Assembly: GCA_002482725.1 (NCBI GenBank)
Contig: DLGO01000001.1
Coordinates: 7,717 to 71,716 of the forward strand
Source: Bacteroidetes bacterium UBA7692
GTDB taxonomy: Bacteria; Bacteroidota; Bacteroidia; Chitinophagales; LD1
Reading direction: 5' to 3'
Length of the DNA: 64,000 bases
Shown here in pieces: positions 62,099 through 64,000 of this stretch. The stretch's first letter is position 1. Every line of letters starts with the position of its first letter. Below the pieces are notes generated by a model. The model was not told where the DNA came from. It made no database searches and saw only the letters and a list, made by a program, of their open reading frames with translations. A program made the position numbers and the translations under genes.

Positions 62099-62860
62099 TT
62101 ATAGGCCGTTGAAAGAGATACCTACGCTAAACTCGTTGGCAAGGGGGCCTTTGTCTTTTTTGAATACACCAACTACACCGTAGTATGCTACCAGATTGAA
62201 TACGCTATAGCCTACACGAAATGTTGGTCCTGCGCGGAAAAGATTGAAGTCAGGGAAGCGTTTCTCTTTATATACTTTGGTAACGCCATCATCTTTGTAT
62301 ACTTGCTTTGTATGGGCATCTATCCGTACTCCTGCTTTGAATCCTATGGCAAATTTCCAAAAGTTATCATTCTTATCCGGGTTTGTCCTTATGCGCAACT
62401 CCAAAGGAATGTCGATATAGTTCAGGGATAGCTTATTCTTTTTGATATTAGATAGCTTGGTTGGGTCCATTGGGTCAAAATGGGTGCCTAATGAGTCGTC
62501 ATTCATCTCTGAACGGTGATAAATATTAGATGACGAAAAGCCTATGCCCGGAGCAAAGCTGACGCGCGATCTTTTGATACGCAAATCGTAATAGTAATAA
62601 ACACTGATACCTCTTGAGTACCATTTGGTTTTGAATCCATTGCCAATATTGTGTACCCAGTTAGTTCCCAGAAAATCTACGGCTATCCTGTCTTTTGGTA
62701 ATTTTACCTTTTCTATCTGTGCCCATCTGAACTTACGTTCCTCTGCTTTGGTGCGGGAGGATTTAGCAACTGTGGAAGTTGAATCCTGTGCAGTTACAGA
62801 AATAGAGACAATTGCCAATAGGATTAAAAGAAACCAATGCTTCATGAATAAATTTTTCAC
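62099..62860 (-). CDS. outer-membrane beta-barrel protein (PorT-like/OMP_b-brl_2 type)
   Basis: A 253-residue exported protein with the signal peptide MKHWFLLILLAIVSISVTAQ (starting at 62845) or five residues longer from 62860. A polar, Lys/Arg-rich region (about 25-50) precedes an eight-strand-like barrel: RIAVDFLGTNWVHNIGNGFKT, SRVSFAPGIGFSSSNIY, LSLNYIDIPLELRIRTN, FRAGPTFRVGYSVFNLVAYYGVV, and a final strand NEFSVGISFNGL. The LNYIDIPLELR strand is typical of Bacteroidota PorT-like/OMP_b-brl_2 proteins. It may be a T9SS-associated or general small outer-membrane protein. Confidence 0.82.
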   Translation of the reverse strand: MKNLFMKHWFLLILLAIVSISVTAQDSTSTVAKSSRTKAEERKFRWAQIEKVKLPKDRIAVDFLGTNWVHNIGNGFKTKWYSRGISVYYYYDLRIKRSRVSFAPGIGFSSSNIYHRSEMNDDSLGTHFDPMDPTKLSNIKKNKLSLNYIDIPLELRIRTNPDKNDNFWKFAIGFKAGVRIDAHTKQVYKDDGVTKVYKEKRFPDFNLFRAGPTFRVGYSVFNLVAYYGVVGVFKKDKGPLANEFSVGISFNGL

Positions 62861-63001
62861 TTAAGAACGGCGAAAGTAATCGTTTTGATGTGTAAGGCTT
62901 TAAACTTTATTGATATAATTACCATTAGGCAATAATTTAATTCATTTCTTATCAATTTTTCACACCTGGTAAGGGCGTGTAAGTGATTGATTTAGCTTCT
63001 C

Positions 63002-64000
63002 TTAGGATAAATATCGCCCTTCAATAGGCATTCTTCTTCCCATGCCGAATGCTTTTGGTGATACGCGTAAAATAGGTGCTGCCTGAAAACGCTTCCATTC
63101 ATTCATGTTTACCATCTTCAAAACCCGCCTGACCAGTGCCTCATCAAATCCTTCCTGTATAAGTATATCAGGGCCTTTTAGCTCTTCTATATAGCCATGC
63201 AATACTTTGTCCAGTATATCATAATCAGGCAGGGAGTCAGAATCTTTCTGTCCGGGTCTTAACTCTGCAGATGGTGGCTTAGTAATTGTATTTATAGGAA
63301 TAATCTCTTTTTCTCTGTTTATATACCTTGCCAATGCGAAAACCTGTGTTTTGTAAACATCGCCCAATACACTTAGGCCCCCGCACATATCTCCATATAA
63401 GGTTCCATAACCTACAGCAGCTTCGCTTTTATTCGTGGTGTTTAGCAGTATATAGCCGAACTTATTACTGAAGCCCATAAGTATAACCCCGCGACATCTT
63501 GCCTGCAGGTTCTCTTCTGCTATGTTAAATGGCAAGTCTTTGAAATGAGGTTCAAGCGTAGTTAAAAAACTTTGATAAGAGGTCTCTATAGATACAATTT
63601 CATAGCGCGTTCCCAGGTTTTTAGCCAGCTGCACAGCATCGTCTATTGAATGTGAAGACGAGTAGCCCGATGGCAATAATACATTCAGCACATTATCTTT
63701 ACCTAGTGCCTCTGCTGCTATGCAAGACACTAATGCAGAATCAATACCTCCGCTTAACCCTAATACAGCTTTTGTAAAGCCAAGCTTGGCGAAATAGTCC
63801 CGCACTCCGAGTACCAGTGCTAAATAAATATCAGCGATATGCTTTTCGTTAGAATTATCTAATGACAGGATGTGATCTGCTGTGGTGCTGATATCTATAG
63901 TCGAAATTTCCTCTTCAAAGAAATTGAGTTGCTTTATAACACCACCGTTTTTATCAAGTGCCAAACTGCCACCATCAAAAACCAGCTCAGTTTGGGCGCC
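63002..64000 (-). CDS. nadE: glutamine-dependent NAD+ synthase, N-terminal part beyond the window
   Basis: The minus-strand frame is open to the right edge, so the start is outside. It begins with the end of a nitrilase-type glutaminase domain (VFDGGSLALDKNGGV), and then the NAD+ synthetase domain (about 280 residues): PP-loop GLSGGIDSALVSC, LPSGYSSSHSIDDA, ARCRGVILMGFSNKFGYILLNTTNKSEAAVGYGTLYGDMCGG (shown by its ends), and KPPSAELRPGQKDSDSLPDY. The enzyme makes NAD+ from deamido-NAD+ with ATP and glutamine ammonia. The window contains the synthetase and the C-terminal end; the upstream TTG at 63964 is inside the glutaminase domain and not a start. Confidence 0.97.
   Translation of the reverse strand, partial: GAQTELVFDGGSLALDKNGGVIKQLNFFEEEISTIDISTTADHILSLDNSNEKHIADIYLALVLGVRDYFAKLGFTKAVLGLSGGIDSALVSCIAAEALGKDNVLNVLLPSGYSSSHSIDDAVQLAKNLGTRYEIVSIETSYQSFLTTLEPHFKDLPFNIAEENLQARCRGVILMGFSNKFGYILLNTTNKSEAAVGYGTLYGDMCGGLSVLGDVYKTQVFALARYINREKEIIPINTITKPPSAELRPGQKDSDSLPDYDILDKVLHGYIEELKGPDILIQEGFDEALVRRVLKMVNMNEWKRFQAAPILRVSPKAFGMGRRMPIEGRYLS

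Overview
The window looks like a chromosomal stretch from a Bacteroidota bacterium, most likely of the Chitinophagia/Sphingobacteriia type. The evidence is the set of phylum-typical genes: type IX secretion system (T9SS) sorting domains of both type A and type B, the PorX response regulator, the gliding ABC transporter GldA/GldF/GldG, a giant SprB-repeat protein, a Porin_10-type outer-membrane protein, a DUF4270 lipoprotein, and -7 boxes close to the Bacteroidota consensus TAnnTTTG. No rRNA, tRNA, CRISPR array, integrase or transposase was recognised. The window cuts genes at both ends: a T9SS-secreted protein on the left and glutamine-dependent NAD+ synthase on the right.

Layout. 0-4 kb: end of a secreted protein, a minus-strand lipid kinase/NTF2-like/glycosyltransferase unit, a tiny lipoprotein, ferritin and an RRM protein with a long leader. 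4.2-10.8 kb: a compact minus-strand unit porX-murB-lpxK-pnp-porin. 10.9-14 kb: a fatty-acid desaturase, then a 1.2 kb gene-free tract with a 267-bp tandem duplication and a recurring TGAGGGTAAAA motif, then an EGF-like lipoprotein. 14-21 kb: trans-sulfuration enzyme, acyl-CoA dehydrogenase, Fur regulator, D-aminoacyl-tRNA deacylase, a T9SS type B protein and a CPBP protease. 21-25.3 kb: a tight plus-strand unit lptB-GH3-aldehyde dehydrogenase-RidA, whose last two genes resemble the 2-aminomuconate steps of tryptophan breakdown. 25.3-37.7 kb: TerC, DUF1295, serS, gldG, gldF, lipid kinase, MFS transporter, recX, kbl, yqeY, gldA. 37.8-41 kb: glyS and an EamA transporter around a 0.76 kb gene-poor spacer.

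41-44.4 kb holds an accessory-looking trio: a MORN-repeat/alpha-beta hydrolase fusion, a free-standing seven-blade Reg_prop lipoprotein, and a receiver domain whose phosphoacceptor Asp is Asn. 44.5-50 kb is a metabolic/cell-wall block (panD, panC, half-length GT5 protein, DUF4270 lipoprotein, glmS). 50-55 kb: trypsin-like protease, an alkyltransferase-like protein with PAHR instead of PCHR, yicC, gmk and a long PurF-like enzyme. 55.3-60.9 kb is one 1859-residue surface protein with about 19 SprB repeats. The window ends with an aminotransferase, an outer-membrane barrel protein and nadE.

Themes. Several genes serve the cell surface: PorX (T9SS control), GldA/F/G (gliding), LptB/LpxK/MurB/GlmS (envelope building) and at least three T9SS cargo proteins. 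A second theme is transcriptional: at several genes a -7-like box ends only 4 to 9 bases before the start codon, which would give leaderless or nearly leaderless mRNAs.
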